The position numbers and the translations under genes are program-made. This document shows, one piece after another, positions 1 through 9,700 of a stretch of 64,000 nt of DNA (its first letter is position 1; each line of letters opens with the position of its first letter). The stretch comes from Lachnospiraceae bacterium (GTDB lineage: Bacteria > Bacillota > Clostridia > Lachnospirales > Lachnospiraceae), in NCBI GenBank assembly GCA_017617545.1, contig JAFZVZ010000017.1, forward strand, positions 1 through 64,000. Reading direction: 5' to 3'. Below the pieces are notes generated by a model. It was not told the origin of the DNA and searched no databases. It was given only the letters and a program-made list of their open reading frames with translations.

Positions 1-69
1 CATACCAGTCAAAGCTGTCGAAATATAGAAACAGATCCACAGCGCCGAATAGATTATATCAGAGAATGA
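1..69 (+). CDS. possible 3' end of an upstream gene (partial)
   Basis: Frame 1 is open from the window edge for 22 codons and ends IDYIRE followed by TGA at 67-69. It could be the C-terminus of a gene that starts before the window. The stretch is too short to identify and a chance open frame is quite possible. The remaining bases up to the first lipoprotein show no feature I can name. Confidence 0.25.
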   Translation, partial: HTSQSCRNIETDPQRRIDYIRE

Positions 70-147
70 GTTGAAGAAACCGGAGAACCGGTAGAAAGGG
101 AAATAATCCAAGCATCATCCCTGATGATTGGATTATACGAGCAAAAT

Positions 148-873
148 ATGAAGTGTAGAAGGTTTTTGCTGCTTCTGTTCATAATGATATTTTTGGTGGC
201 CTGCAAGAAACAAGGGGTCGAAAACAAACAGGAAGATGAGCCCCAAACCGTTACAGAAACTCCGAGTGTTCCGGACAGTGCCGAAGATGATTCAGATAAT
301 ACGGACAACCGTATGGAGAATGGAATTTCGTTAAAGAACATTGAGTTTACTGTCAGCGCTTCCGGAGATCGAGTATTTGTTTCTGCGGAATGGGTGCTGG
401 GGCATATCGATTATGCTGAAAGCGATCCGGAAGGTGTTGCGGTTTGTCTTGTGACATTGATGGGAGCTGACACGGATGATTGTTCGGAAGATACAGCCCG
501 TCCTGTGGTTGTGAAAATCCGAATTGACAGGATTATCCGGAAGAACGCATCATTTTCCGAGGGCGAAGGAGAAATAATCGAGACATCGGATCTGTGCGGC
601 TGGCGAAAGCGTAAGGATGGATATGCTGTAGTTACTCAGGGCAACATTCCGGTTACGGAAACCGGTGCGCAGTACATTGTATATCTTTATGAAAAGCCTC
701 AATTGGGCGAAGACTTTTTCGGCAGAACGATAAAGTATCGAATGGAAGGATATACAATCCCAATCAGTAATACATTGGAACTTTCTGCTGAAGAAATATA
801 TGAGAGAATGAATCTTGAAGATGATTACAAAAAATGCTCTGAAGAGTTGATAAAACTGTATATAAATCAATAA
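148..873 (+). CDS. hypothetical lipoprotein
   Basis: This is a 241-residue predicted lipoprotein of unknown function. The start at 148 (MKCRRF) is preferred over the in-frame ATG at 124 because it directly opens a signal peptide: a basic n-region, a run of Leu, Ile and Phe, and the lipobox LVAC, so the Cys near residue 20 would be lipidated. An acidic, Asp/Glu/Thr-rich linker of about 40 residues follows, then a folded domain of roughly 180 residues with alternating beta-type hydrophobicity and no motif I recognise. The gene uses many AT-ending codons (AAT, GAT, ATA), unlike purD just downstream. That suggests more recent acquisition or weak expression. It ends 16 bp before purD, so read-through into purD is possible. 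Confidence 0.75.
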   Translation: MKCRRFLLLLFIMIFLVACKKQGVENKQEDEPQTVTETPSVPDSAEDDSDNTDNRMENGISLKNIEFTVSASGDRVFVSAEWVLGHIDYAESDPEGVAVCLVTLMGADTDDCSEDTARPVVVKIRIDRIIRKNASFSEGEGEIIETSDLCGWRKRKDGYAVVTQGNIPVTETGAQYIVYLYEKPQLGEDFFGRTIKYRMEGYTIPISNTLELSAEEIYERMNLEDDYKKCSEELIKLYINQ

Positions 874-889
874 TTGTGGAGGACAAAAA

Positions 890-2167
890 ATGAACATTCT
901 GGTAATCGGCGGCGGTGGAAGAGAGCATGCGATCGTATCCGCAATTGCAAAGAGCGAGAAGGCGACGAAGATCTACTGCGCGCCCGGCAATGCCGGAATT
1001 GCGGAGCTTGCCACGTGCGTTCCGATCGGCGTGATGGAGTTTGACAAGCTGGTGGCGTTCGCGAAGGACAATGCGATCGATCTCACGGTCGTCGGTCCCG
1101 ATGATCCGCTTGTGGGTGGTGTCGTGGATGCGTTCGAGGCAGCCGGTCTTCGTGTCTTCGGTCCTCGGAAGAACGCGGCGATCATCGAGGGAAGCAAAGC
1201 ATTTTCCAAGGAACTGATGAAGAAATACGGCATTCCCACGGCGGGGTATGAGACGTTCTCCGACGCTGAGGAGGCTGCGAAATATATTGTTGCCCAGGGC
1301 AAATACCCGGTTGTTCTCAAGGCGGACGGACTTGCACTCGGCAAGGGCGTTCTGATCTGCAACAACGAGTCGGAGGCACTCGCGGGCGTGAAGGAGATCA
1401 TGCTAGACAAGCATTTCGGAACGGCCGGCGATAAGATGGTCGTCGAGGAGTTTATGACCGGACGCGAGGTGTCGGCACTGTGTTTCTGTGATGGAAAAAA
1501 CGTACGCCCGATGACGAGCGCGCAGGACCACAAGCGCGCGGGCGACGGCGACACGGGCCTGAACACCGGCGGCATGGGAACATTTTCCCCGAGCCCGTTC
1601 TATACCGATGAGATCCACGAGTTCTGTGTGAAACACATTTATGAGCCGACGATGGCGGCGATGGCAGCTGAGGGACGTCCGTTCACGGGCGTGATGTTCG
1701 TCGGCCTGATGTTGACGCCCGAGGGACCGAAGGTTCTCGAGTACAACGCCCGCTTCGGCGATCCGGAGACGCAGGTCGTTCTCCCTCGTATGGAAAATGA
1801 TATTGTCGACGTGTTTGAAGCATGCATCGACGGTCGCCTTGATGAGGTGGAGCTTAGGTTCACGGACAACGCGGCTGTGTGTGTCGTGCTCGCCTCGGAG
1901 GGCTATCCGCAGCACTACGAGAAGGGACTTCCAATCACTGGCCTCGACGCGTTCAAGGGATGTGATGATAAGTTCGTGTTCCATGCGGGAACAAAGTTCG
2001 GACCGGACGGAGAGATACTCACGAACGGCGGACGCGTGCTCGGCGTGACGGCGCTTGGTGCGGACCTCAAGGAGGCGCGCGCGAACGCGTACAAGGCGAC
2101 GGAGCTGATCTCGTTTGCCAACAAATATATGCGCCATGACATCGGCAAGGCGATCGATGAGGCCTGA
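890..2167 (+). CDS. purD: phosphoribosylamine-glycine ligase (GAR synthetase)
   Basis: The enzyme joins 5-phosphoribosylamine and glycine using ATP, the second step of de novo purine synthesis in the cytosol. Its 425 residues match the usual family length. The N-terminus begins with the glycine-rich MNILVIGGGGREHA. The central ATP-grasp domain contains the segments PVVLKADGLALGKGV, NTGGMGT and EYNARFGDPETQ, which are hallmarks of GAR synthetase. The C-terminal beta-barrel domain is complete. A good Shine-Dalgarno sequence (GGAGGA) lies about 8 bases before the ATG. No other purine gene is adjacent; the neighbours are a lipoprotein and an esterase, so purD stands apart from a pur operon here. 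Confidence 0.97.
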   Translation: MNILVIGGGGREHAIVSAIAKSEKATKIYCAPGNAGIAELATCVPIGVMEFDKLVAFAKDNAIDLTVVGPDDPLVGGVVDAFEAAGLRVFGPRKNAAIIEGSKAFSKELMKKYGIPTAGYETFSDAEEAAKYIVAQGKYPVVLKADGLALGKGVLICNNESEALAGVKEIMLDKHFGTAGDKMVVEEFMTGREVSALCFCDGKNVRPMTSAQDHKRAGDGDTGLNTGGMGTFSPSPFYTDEIHEFCVKHIYEPTMAAMAAEGRPFTGVMFVGLMLTPEGPKVLEYNARFGDPETQVVLPRMENDIVDVFEACIDGRLDEVELRFTDNAAVCVVLASEGYPQHYEKGLPITGLDAFKGCDDKFVFHAGTKFGPDGEILTNGGRVLGVTALGADLKEARANAYKATELISFANKYMRHDIGKAIDEA

Positions 2168-2251
2168 CGATCGTAGTATTGTCGTTTGAATCTGCAGGCA
2201 TCCGGCCATGCAGACATTAATGATCACACGCAGAATTGGAGATACATTCAG

Positions 2252-3301
2252 ATGAAGAAGTTCATGACACTGGTCGGCGTAGTTGCGCTGGCTGCTGCAT
2301 GCGTCGGCTGCAGCGGAAATAATGAGGAGCCGCAGAAGCCTGCGGAGGCTACGGCAGTACCGTCTCCGACGGGCATCCCGGACACGGCAACACCTTCGCC
2401 TACGGAAGTTCCGGCAACACCCACGGAGGCTCCGACGAACACTCCCACACCGACTCCGGCTCCCGACGAGAACGGCATGTATGCAAAATGCCCGTCGAGC
2501 TATCTTGTAAAGCGAGCTGACGTGAAATACGGAACGTTTGTCCACGGCACGTACTATTCGGAGTACTGCGGACGTGAGCGCGGTTACACCGTGATGCTTC
2601 CTCCCGGATACACGGAGGAGAAGAAGTACCCGGTCATCTACCTGCTGCACGGCATCTTCGGCGATGAGAATTCGTTCGCGGGTGATGCAAGCAACCAGAT
2701 CCCTGCGCTGATCGGCAACATGATCGCGGACGGTCTGTGCGAGGAGTTTATCCTTGTCTGCCCTGCGATGTTTGCGGCTTCCGACGAGACGGCACAGGCT
2801 CCCGGCTTCACCGGCGAGGCGATGGTTCCGTATGACCGTTTCCCGAAGGAGCTTGTCGACTGCCTGATCCCGCACATCGACGCGACGTACTCGACGATCA
2901 CGGGGCGCGAGGGCACGGCGATCGCCGGGTTCTCCATGGGAGGACGTGAGACGCTGTACACGCTTCTTTCGTACCCTGATCGGTTCCGTTTCGTATGCGC
3001 GATCGCACCCGCTCCGGGCCTTGTTCCGGGCGTCGACATGTACATGACGCACCCCGGCTCCATGCAGGAGGATGAGGTTCGCATCGCGGACGGGGTGACG
3101 GTACCCGAGAAGGTGATCATCTGCTGCGGCACTTCGGACAGCGTCGTCGGAAAATTCCCGAAGAGCTACCATGAGCTGTTCGAGAAGAACGGGATCGCGC
3201 ACATCTGGTATGAGGTGCCGGGCGCGGACCACGACAACACGACGATCCGCTCCGGTCTGTTCAATCTGCTGAACAACGTGGATTTCAGCAGTCAGGAATA
3301 A
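2252..3301 (+). CDS. lipid-anchored alpha/beta-hydrolase, esterase D family
   Basis: This is a predicted extracytoplasmic esterase, tethered by a lipidated Cys. The start at 2252 (MKKFMTL) is chosen because the signal peptide begins there and GGAG lies upstream; the first residues end in a lipobox-like CVGC. A Pro/Thr-rich linker of about 45 residues follows, with many TPTP-type repeats. The catalytic domain (about residues 85-350) has the family landmarks: PVIYLLHG for the oxyanion region, GFSMGG for the nucleophile elbow, and a C-terminal GADHD that probably carries the His. In the esterase D/feruloyl-esterase group such enzymes often remove acyl groups from carbohydrates. A role in plant-polymer deacylation is therefore plausible here but not shown. 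Confidence 0.85.
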   Translation: MKKFMTLVGVVALAAACVGCSGNNEEPQKPAEATAVPSPTGIPDTATPSPTEVPATPTEAPTNTPTPTPAPDENGMYAKCPSSYLVKRADVKYGTFVHGTYYSEYCGRERGYTVMLPPGYTEEKKYPVIYLLHGIFGDENSFAGDASNQIPALIGNMIADGLCEEFILVCPAMFAASDETAQAPGFTGEAMVPYDRFPKELVDCLIPHIDATYSTITGREGTAIAGFSMGGRETLYTLLSYPDRFRFVCAIAPAPGLVPGVDMYMTHPGSMQEDEVRIADGVTVPEKVIICCGTSDSVVGKFPKSYHELFEKNGIAHIWYEVPGADHDNTTIRSGLFNLLNNVDFSSQE

Positions 3302-3365
3302 TGTTCGAAACACGCAAGTGTTCGATATAGAGGGTTTTACACATTTTCCGAAGGAGGTATTTCGT

Positions 3366-4121
3366 ATGAGCAGTATCAAAAAGTATGTTGCGGAGTTTAT
3401 CGGCACGATGGTTCTGGTTCTTGTCGGTTGCGGTACCGCAATGACGGTCGGTTGTGATTCCGTATACGGCGGCGGATACATTCTGACGGCGCTTGCATTC
3501 GGTCTTGTGATCGTTGCGATGGCGTACAGTGTCGGTAATATTTCCGGATGCCACATCAATCCCGCGGTATCTGTTGCGTTCTGGGTGAAAGGGGACCTCG
3601 ACACGAAGGACCTGCTTGGATACATCTGCGCGCAGGTGCTCGGTGCACTGGCAGGCGCAGGCATCCTGAAGGGAATTTTTGCTCTCGGTGATATCAAGGA
3701 TATGACCGGCGGACTGGGAAGCAACGGCCTTGCGGGTGTCGGCGGCAGCATCGTTGCCGGCCTGATCGTAGAGTGCCTGCTGACCTTCATCTTCATCTTC
3801 GCAATTCTCGGCGTTACTTGCAAGAAGGCCAATCACGGTAATGTAGCAGGTCTTGTGATCGGTTTTACGCTTGTTCTTGTTCATATCCTCGGCATCGGTC
3901 TGACGGGCACGTCCGTCAACCCGGCGAGAAGCCTCGGCCCGGCGATCGTAGCTGCGATCGCAGGCAACACGACGCCGATCGCGGATGTCTGGGTCTTCAT
4001 CGCTGGACCGCTTGCCGGTTCGCTGCTTGCATTTGCGGCATACCAGTTCCTGAGCGCTCCGGAAGTTGAGAAGAAGGCTGAGCCGGAAGTTAAGGAAGAG
4101 GAGACGAAGGAAGAAGAGTAA
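3366..4121 (+). CDS. aquaporin (MIP family, water-type selectivity filter)
   Basis: This is a membrane channel of 251 residues with six hydrophobic helices and both half-helix signatures, HINPAVS (Asn near residue 65) and SVNPARS (Asn near 185). The start at 3366 is set by an AAGGAGG ribosome site 8 bases upstream. By alignment in mind with E. coli AqpZ, the four selectivity-filter residues are kept: Phe in ALAFGL, His twelve residues before the second NPA Asn, Thr three residues before that Asn, and the following Arg. This points to water rather than glycerol transport. The C-terminus carries an unusual highly charged Glu/Lys tail of about 20 residues. It is followed by a terminator. Confidence 0.93.
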   Translation: MSSIKKYVAEFIGTMVLVLVGCGTAMTVGCDSVYGGGYILTALAFGLVIVAMAYSVGNISGCHINPAVSVAFWVKGDLDTKDLLGYICAQVLGALAGAGILKGIFALGDIKDMTGGLGSNGLAGVGGSIVAGLIVECLLTFIFIFAILGVTCKKANHGNVAGLVIGFTLVLVHILGIGLTGTSVNPARSLGPAIVAAIAGNTTPIADVWVFIAGPLAGSLLAFAAYQFLSAPEVEKKAEPEVKEEETKEEE

Positions 4122-4164
4122 CGGAAATCGTTTCATTTTCCGAATAATGACTTAGTAATCACAG

Positions 4165-4199
4165 GGCACGGGTTGCAAGGCGATCCGTGCCTTTTGCTT
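4165..4199 (+). terminator. Rho-independent terminator after the aquaporin gene
   Basis: A stem GGCACGG/CCGTGCC (4165-4171 with 4185-4191) is followed by a T-rich tract (TTTTGCTTT). Confidence 0.8.
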
Positions 4200-4287
4200 T
4201 ATGTATATACATTTGCTAAAACTGCATAAATACACAATTTTTGCGTAATTACGGCCGTTTTATACTGGATATAGTTTCCATTAACGG

Positions 4288-4316
4288 TTGCAGTGGCTTT
4301 TGAAGTTTGCTATAAT
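4288..4316 (+). promoter_or_regulatory. promoter of the LytTR two-component operon
   Basis: TTGCAG (4288-4293) and TATAAT (4311-4316) are separated by exactly 17 bases. They lie about 100 bases upstream of the response-regulator ATG. The predicted transcript would begin near 4323. Confidence 0.75.
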
Positions 4317-4322
4317 ATATCC

Positions 4323-4352
4323 GTGTGTGCGATGCCTTCTGGCGACACACAC
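4323..4352 (+). other. 5'-terminal mRNA hairpin of the LytTR operon
   Basis: GTGTGTG (4323-4329) pairs with CACACAC (4346-4352), with an inner GCC/GGC helix and a TTCT loop. It begins almost exactly at the transcript start predicted from the promoter, so it could protect the 5' end of the mRNA. No riboswitch class was recognised. Confidence 0.5.
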
Positions 4353-4412
4353 TGAGAGAACCCGGTTATATGTGAATCGAATGATTACTCAGAAACGGAA
4401 CGGAGAATTACA

Positions 4413-5141
4413 ATGCGCATCGCGATCGCGGATGACAGCATCCAGGATACTGAAAAACTGATGAAAGAACTCACGGATGTACTTTCGGAGTTCGGCTATG
4501 AGAACGAGAGGATCGAAACCTTTGAGAGCGGCGAGATCCTGCTGAAGAAATTCGAGTCGGGGCGGTATGACATCATTTTCCTTGACATTTTCCTCGGCGG
4601 GATGAACGGGATCGAGACGGCGAAGGAGATCCGCAGAAAAGACAAGGATGTCCGGCTTGTATTCCAGACGACAAGCAATGATTTTGCGGCGCAGAGCTAC
4701 CAGCTCAACGCGGATTACTATCTTCTGAAGCCGTGTACCTCCGAGGCTGTGCGCAGTATGCTGCAGCGGATCAACCTGGACAGATTTGAAGAGCAACGCA
4801 TGGTCGAGTTCCCGGACAAGAGCCGTTGCCGTGCGCACGACATTATTTATACGGAATACTCCAACCATAAGATCACGATCCATCTGGAGGACAATAAGGA
4901 ACACTATGTGTGGATGTCCCACACGGATCTTGAGCAGATCCTCGAGAGCAAGGGAGACTTCTTTACCTGTACCAAGGGAATTCTTTTGAATCTTGAGAAG
5001 ATCGTCAGCTTTACGGACGACAGCGTCAAGGTCAGCAACGGGGATTTTGTGCCGGTCAGCCGCGCAAGACGCTCCGATCTGCGGAAGGCACATGCGGATT
5101 ACGTAATGCGCATGCTTCAAAAGGGAGGGAGAACCGAATGA
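4413..5141 (+). CDS. LytTR-family response regulator
   Basis: This is a transcription regulator of 242 residues. The receiver domain (1-120) keeps the acidic pair Asp7-Asp8, the phospho-acceptor Asp58 in IIFLDIFL, Thr86/87 and Lys106 in YYLLKP. The C-terminal part (about 135-238) is a LytTR DNA-binding domain, as in AgrA, ComE and VirR, with the typical ending VPVSRARRSDLRKAH. It overlaps the following kinase gene by 4 bp (ATGA), so the two are translationally coupled. The family binds pairs of 9-bp direct repeats spaced by about 12 bp; matching repeats occur upstream of the surface-protein genes at 6758 and 32850, and a single copy of the motif lies at 4384, just before this gene. No peptide pheromone gene of the agr type is seen beside it. 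Confidence 0.93.
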   Translation: MRIAIADDSIQDTEKLMKELTDVLSEFGYENERIETFESGEILLKKFESGRYDIIFLDIFLGGMNGIETAKEIRRKDKDVRLVFQTTSNDFAAQSYQLNADYYLLKPCTSEAVRSMLQRINLDRFEEQRMVEFPDKSRCRAHDIIYTEYSNHKITIHLEDNKEHYVWMSHTDLEQILESKGDFFTCTKGILLNLEKIVSFTDDSVKVSNGDFVPVSRARRSDLRKAHADYVMRMLQKGGRTE

Positions 5142-6520
5142 AGGAATATTCGGTATGGGAGTTCCTGATCTATAACATACTGCGGAGTGCCTCCATCATT
5201 TTCATGGCATATCCGTTCATGCGAGACAGCGGGCGGTTCTCACGTCGGGTAACCGCCTCTCTTTTTGTTCTTATGGAAGTCCTTTGGGTTGCCATCGCGC
5301 AGATCGGACAGATGCCGTTCTTCCAGACCATGGGCTTTGCCATGAAGATCGAACTGGCACAGACCGTAATGCTTATCGCGATACTGTTTGTGGCGCTGAA
5401 GGAACGGCCGGGTAAGGTTCTGTTTGTTTTCTTCGTTTTATATACCCTCGGCAGTTTCATATCGCTTGTCGCCAAATTCATCGAAATCCAGTGGGACCGC
5501 GATATGGCATGGAACGGATACCGTTGGACGGCTTCCGTTACGATCCTGATCACCATCGTTGTCATCCTGATACCCGCGACGATCTTTATCCACAAGGATT
5601 TCCGTGCCGTCATGGGCAAGGAGGGCGATGACAGTCTGTGGAGATATCTCTGGTTTATTCCGTTCGCGTTCTACCTGTTCTGGATGCAGAGCTTCTACAG
5701 CAGCGAGAGTTCCACACTCGAGTACGCGAGCAAGCCCGCCAACATTCTGTTTATTTTTTCCATCGACGTATCTGTCGTGTTTATCTTCCATATGATAGTG
5801 CGCCTCGTCCTGGATCACAACAGCCTGATGAAGGAGAGGGCGGTGAACCATACGCTGGAAATGCAGGTCATGGAGTATGAGAACCTGAGCGCCAGAATTG
5901 CCGAGGTTCGCAGATCGAGACATGATCTTCGGCATCACATCGCCGTTTTGGAAACGATCGCGGAGAGCATGGACCGTCAGGAGCTTTTGAATTATATTGA
6001 TGAGTTCCGCGTCGTCCACCGCCTCGATGATCCGCTGATCTACTGCGAGAACATGACAGCCAACGCAGTCATCGCGTATTTCTCACAGGTTGCGGTAACA
6101 CAGAACACGAAGTATACGGTTGAGTTTTCGCTGCCGGACAAAGTCGGCATCAGCCGCAACGACATTTCCGTCTTGTTCGGTAATCTTTTGGAAAATGCGA
6201 TCGAGGCTGCGGTAAAGCTTCCGGAGGAAAAGCGCCTCGTCGAGATCAAGGGCGGCCTGATCAACGAAGGCGTTCTCGCGTTCACTGTGGAAAATACATT
6301 TCTCTCCGCCCCGAAGAGGAGGGAGAGAAGGTTCAACTCGACGAAACATGAGGGCCTCGGCATAGGAACGGAGTCCGTTCGCGACATTGTCGAGCGGTAT
6401 GACGGGAAAATTCTCTTTGAAACAAATGGAGACCGCTTCTGCGCATCCGTTATGATGTATATGAAGTCTTCCGCGGAAGACGAGACGGATGACAACGAGG
6501 CTGAACAGAACGATCAGTAA
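5138..6520 (+). CDS. AgrC-like sensor histidine kinase (GHKL type)
   Basis: This is a membrane sensor kinase of 460 residues, partner of the LytTR regulator that it overlaps by 4 bp. The first 230 residues hold about six hydrophobic helices and no extracellular sensor domain of note, as in peptide-sensing AgrC/BlpH kinases. The phospho-acceptor region reads RSRHDLRHH, with the likely His at residue 262. The ATPase part is the GHKL type with NLLENAIEA (N box, about 349) and GLGIGTESV (G box). The ligand is unknown: there is no linked propeptide, AgrB-like processing enzyme or ABC exporter. A signal tied to the cell surface is suggested by the target-like sites near two sortase substrates. Confidence 0.92.
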   Translation: MKEYSVWEFLIYNILRSASIIFMAYPFMRDSGRFSRRVTASLFVLMEVLWVAIAQIGQMPFFQTMGFAMKIELAQTVMLIAILFVALKERPGKVLFVFFVLYTLGSFISLVAKFIEIQWDRDMAWNGYRWTASVTILITIVVILIPATIFIHKDFRAVMGKEGDDSLWRYLWFIPFAFYLFWMQSFYSSESSTLEYASKPANILFIFSIDVSVVFIFHMIVRLVLDHNSLMKERAVNHTLEMQVMEYENLSARIAEVRRSRHDLRHHIAVLETIAESMDRQELLNYIDEFRVVHRLDDPLIYCENMTANAVIAYFSQVAVTQNTKYTVEFSLPDKVGISRNDISVLFGNLLENAIEAAVKLPEEKRLVEIKGGLINEGVLAFTVENTFLSAPKRRERRFNSTKHEGLGIGTESVRDIVERYDGKILFETNGDRFCASVMMYMKSSAEDETDDNEAEQNDQ

Positions 6521-6560
6521 TGCGCATGACAACTATTGCGTCAATAATTTGTAAAAATTT

Positions 6561-6589
6561 GCTTCCGAATTAACCCGGAAGCATTTTTT
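6561..6589 (+). terminator. Rho-independent terminator after the kinase gene
   Basis: GCTTCCG (6561-6567) pairs with CGGAAGC (6576-6582) and is followed by ATTTTTTA. Confidence 0.85.
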
Positions 6590-6609
6590 ACGCTGTTTTT
6601 TAACGAATA

Positions 6610-6643
6610 ATTACTCAAAATGTAAAGAATATTACTCAAAACG
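6610..6643 (+). promoter_or_regulatory. candidate LytTR direct-repeat binding site
   Basis: Two copies of ATTACTCAAAA(T/C)G start at 6610 and 6631, 21 bases apart. On the opposite strand they read CGTTTTGAG, 12 bases, CATTTTGAG: two 9-bp direct repeats two helical turns apart, the architecture used by AgrA/ComE-type regulators. The repeat ends a few bases before the predicted weak -35 box of the large surface protein, where an activator would sit. Confidence 0.6.
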
Positions 6644-6646
6644 ATG

Positions 6647-6675
6647 TTTTATTTTTTACTTTCTGATTCTATAAT
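6647..6675 (+). promoter_or_regulatory. promoter of the large surface protein, weak -35
   Basis: TATAAT at 6670-6675 is preceded at 17-base spacing by TTTTAT, a poor -35 box. That fits dependence on an activator bound to the repeats at 6610-6643. Confidence 0.6.
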
Positions 6676-6757
6676 GGCACTGTTGGTTTTTTTGCGGTAA
6701 AGCGTTAATGCGCAAGTAAACATGCCGCGAGGAATATGAGGAATGGAGGAAAATATT

Positions 6758-9700
6758 ATGAAGAAAGTGTTGAAACTTCGTTTGCCGAGTTTCATTGCAC
6801 TGTTTCTGTGCGTAGTTCTTGTCGCAGGAACAGTGGGAACGAAGACGGCAGCAGCTGCCGAGAGCAGCCATATCATTTCCATTGTGAATGATATGAAGGA
6901 CATCGAATGGATTGACGACGGTTCGAATACGATTACCGTTGCATTCCCGTTCAGCTACAAGGCAACGAAAAGTGTAAATTCCGTAACATTTACATGGGAG
7001 GAGAAGCACGCCGATAAGACAGAGTTTGAAACTTGTCCGTTAATGAACCGGCAGAAGAATCCTTCGACTGTTGATGTTTGGATGACCAATTCTACTGAGA
7101 AAAAGCTCACCATCAGCTCTGCGGAAGGCCTTCGCCTTTGCAAGGAAGGGATGTTGATCCATTGCAAGATTCAGTACAAGGAGAACGGCAAGACTGTTAC
7201 CATTTATACGAGAGATGCAAGACTGTACTACAAAGCTGTTGTGAAGTATGTTGTTAATAACAAGGAAGCTTCCCGTGAGAATGTTGCTTACGGTGAGAAG
7301 GCAACCAAGCCTGCGGATCCGGTTAACGGAACACAGAAGTTCCTCGGCTGGTATACGAAGGACAACAAGGAGTTCACGTTTGATACTGCGATCACGGCTC
7401 CTTTGACACTGTACGCTAAATTCGCAGATGTTCATACCGTAAGCTTTGACCTGAACGGCAAGGGTAACGCAGCTGATACGCCTGAGAGCCAGTCGGTCAT
7501 CGACGGTCAGAATGCGAAGAGACCCGATACGGTTCCGGAGGATGAGGATTACATTTTCCAGTATTGGTCTACTGATAAGAACGGTAGAACGGCTTTTGAT
7601 TTCAGCAAGACTCAGATCAAGAAGAACACTGTTCTGTATGCGATCTGGAAGGAAAAGCCGGTTGAGAAGGTAAGCGTGACGTTCGTATACGCACAGAATG
7701 GTCACAATCATGGTTATTATACGAATGCGACGTCCTACATTCCGAAGGGATCCAAGATCAGCAAACCTGCAGATCCTGACTGCCGCAATCACATTGCAGG
7801 ACATGCGTTCCTCGGATGGTATGCGGACAAGGATTGTAAGACGGAATTCGACTTTGATCAGGAGATCACTGAGAACACCGTAATTTACGCTAAGTGGTGC
7901 CTTGGACACAACAAGACGGAAACGAAGAACGAGAATCCTTTTGATCCTACCTGTACAGAGTACGGTCATCATGACGTTGTTGTCTACTGCAAGAACTGCG
8001 GTACCGAGCTGAGCAGAGTGACTGTCAACGATCTTCCTCTCGGTCATATTGACGGAGAAGTAATTGAGACAGTACTTGAAGCAGCAACCTGCACCGGTGA
8101 AGGCACGGTTGAGGTAGAGCATAAATGCGGCAGATGCGGTGAGACGATTTCTACTGAGACCACACATCCGGAAGCTCTCGGACATGATCTCAGCGGAGAA
8201 GCTGTTAAGACTATTACCAAGGAAGCAACCTGCACGGAAGAGGGCGCTTATGTCCTTGTGAAGTACTGCCAGAGAAAAGGCTGCGATCATTCTGAAGAAG
8301 TTGGCAGTGGTACCATCGGTAAGATTGCTCATAAGTATGGCGAGCCGGTTGAGGAAAATGTGAAAACTGCAACCTGCACGGAAGAGGGGTCCTACGATCT
8401 TTACAAGTACTGTGAGGCATGCGGCGATAAGGTATTTGTAGAGACTGTTACGGTTAAAATGCGTCCTCACGATCTCGGTGAGGCTGTTATTGAGAATGTT
8501 AAGGAAGCAGATTGCCACAATAAGGGTTCCTATGACCTTGTTAAGCACTGCAAGAACTGCGATTACTTCGAGATTGTTGATACGATCATCGTAGATGAGA
8601 AGGAGCACGTACCCGGCGAGGCTAAGCAGGAGGAGATCGTTGAAGCTACCTGCACGGCACCCGGTTCCTACAAGACTGTAATTTACTGCGTTGCATGTGG
8701 TGATAAGCTTTCCAGCGTTGAGGAAACAATCCCTGCAAAGGGTCATGTTCCCGGTGAGGCTAAGGAAGAGCAGCGCGTCGAGCCGACCTGTGATAAGCCC
8801 GGTTCCTATGAGTCGGTGATCTACTGCAAGGTCTGCGGCGAGAAGATGTCCAGCACGACGATCACGATCCCGGCTACCGGCGATCATGTGGCAAGCAAGG
8901 CAGTTGTTGAGAACGCGAAGGCTGCTACCTGCACGAAGGACGGTTCCTATGACTCCGTGATCTACTGCGCAGACTGCGGTGAGGTTATTTCCCGCGAGAC
9001 GATCACTGTTAAGGCTCACGGCCACAAGGAAAAGGCTGCCAAGACTGAGAATTTCAAGGATTCCACCTGCACGGAGACCGGATCCTACGATACTGTTATC
9101 TACTGTGAGATCTGCGGCGAGGAGCTTTCGCGCAAGACGAACACGATCGCTCTGAAGGATCACAAGCCCGGTGCTGCTACGCACGAGAATAAGGTTGATC
9201 CTACCTACACTTCCGCAGGAAGCTATGATGAAGTTGTAAAATGCACTGTATGCGGTAAGACCCTCTCCACGACGACGATTACCGTTGACAAGCTTGTCCC
9301 CGGTGTTCAGGAGATCACTCTCACCGGTCTTGACAAAGCTAAGAAGGATTACCTTGTAGGCGAGAAGATCAATCTTGACGGTGTTGAGGTTGTCACCAAG
9401 ATGACCGATGGCACTGAGAAGAGAGTTGCTGTTACGGAAGAGATGGTAACCGGTTTCGACAGCTCCAAGCCGATCGCAAGCCTCACGCTGACGATCAACG
9501 GCCAGGGCATTACCGGTAACTACAATATCGCCGTTAATCCGGCTCCTGTTTACACCGTTGAGGGTGACACCACCTGGGACGGTGAGAACGACATGAAGCT
9601 TACTGTTCATCGTTCCTACGATGATCAGATCACGTTCTCGCTCTTCATGAACCTTGTTTACAAGGATAAGGTTGTTGATACCAACGCTTACGACGCTGCT

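Noticed and set aside
1403-3832. Very long open frames on the minus strand (for example 1403-3832, 7040-9763, 54487-57123)
   Set aside because: They are antisense to well-recognised genes, have no family motifs, and arise because the codon bias of the plus-strand genes removes stops on the other strand.
4323-4400. Riboswitch in the LytTR operon leader
   Set aside because: Only one simple hairpin is present, with no aptamer-like conservation and no terminator alternative.
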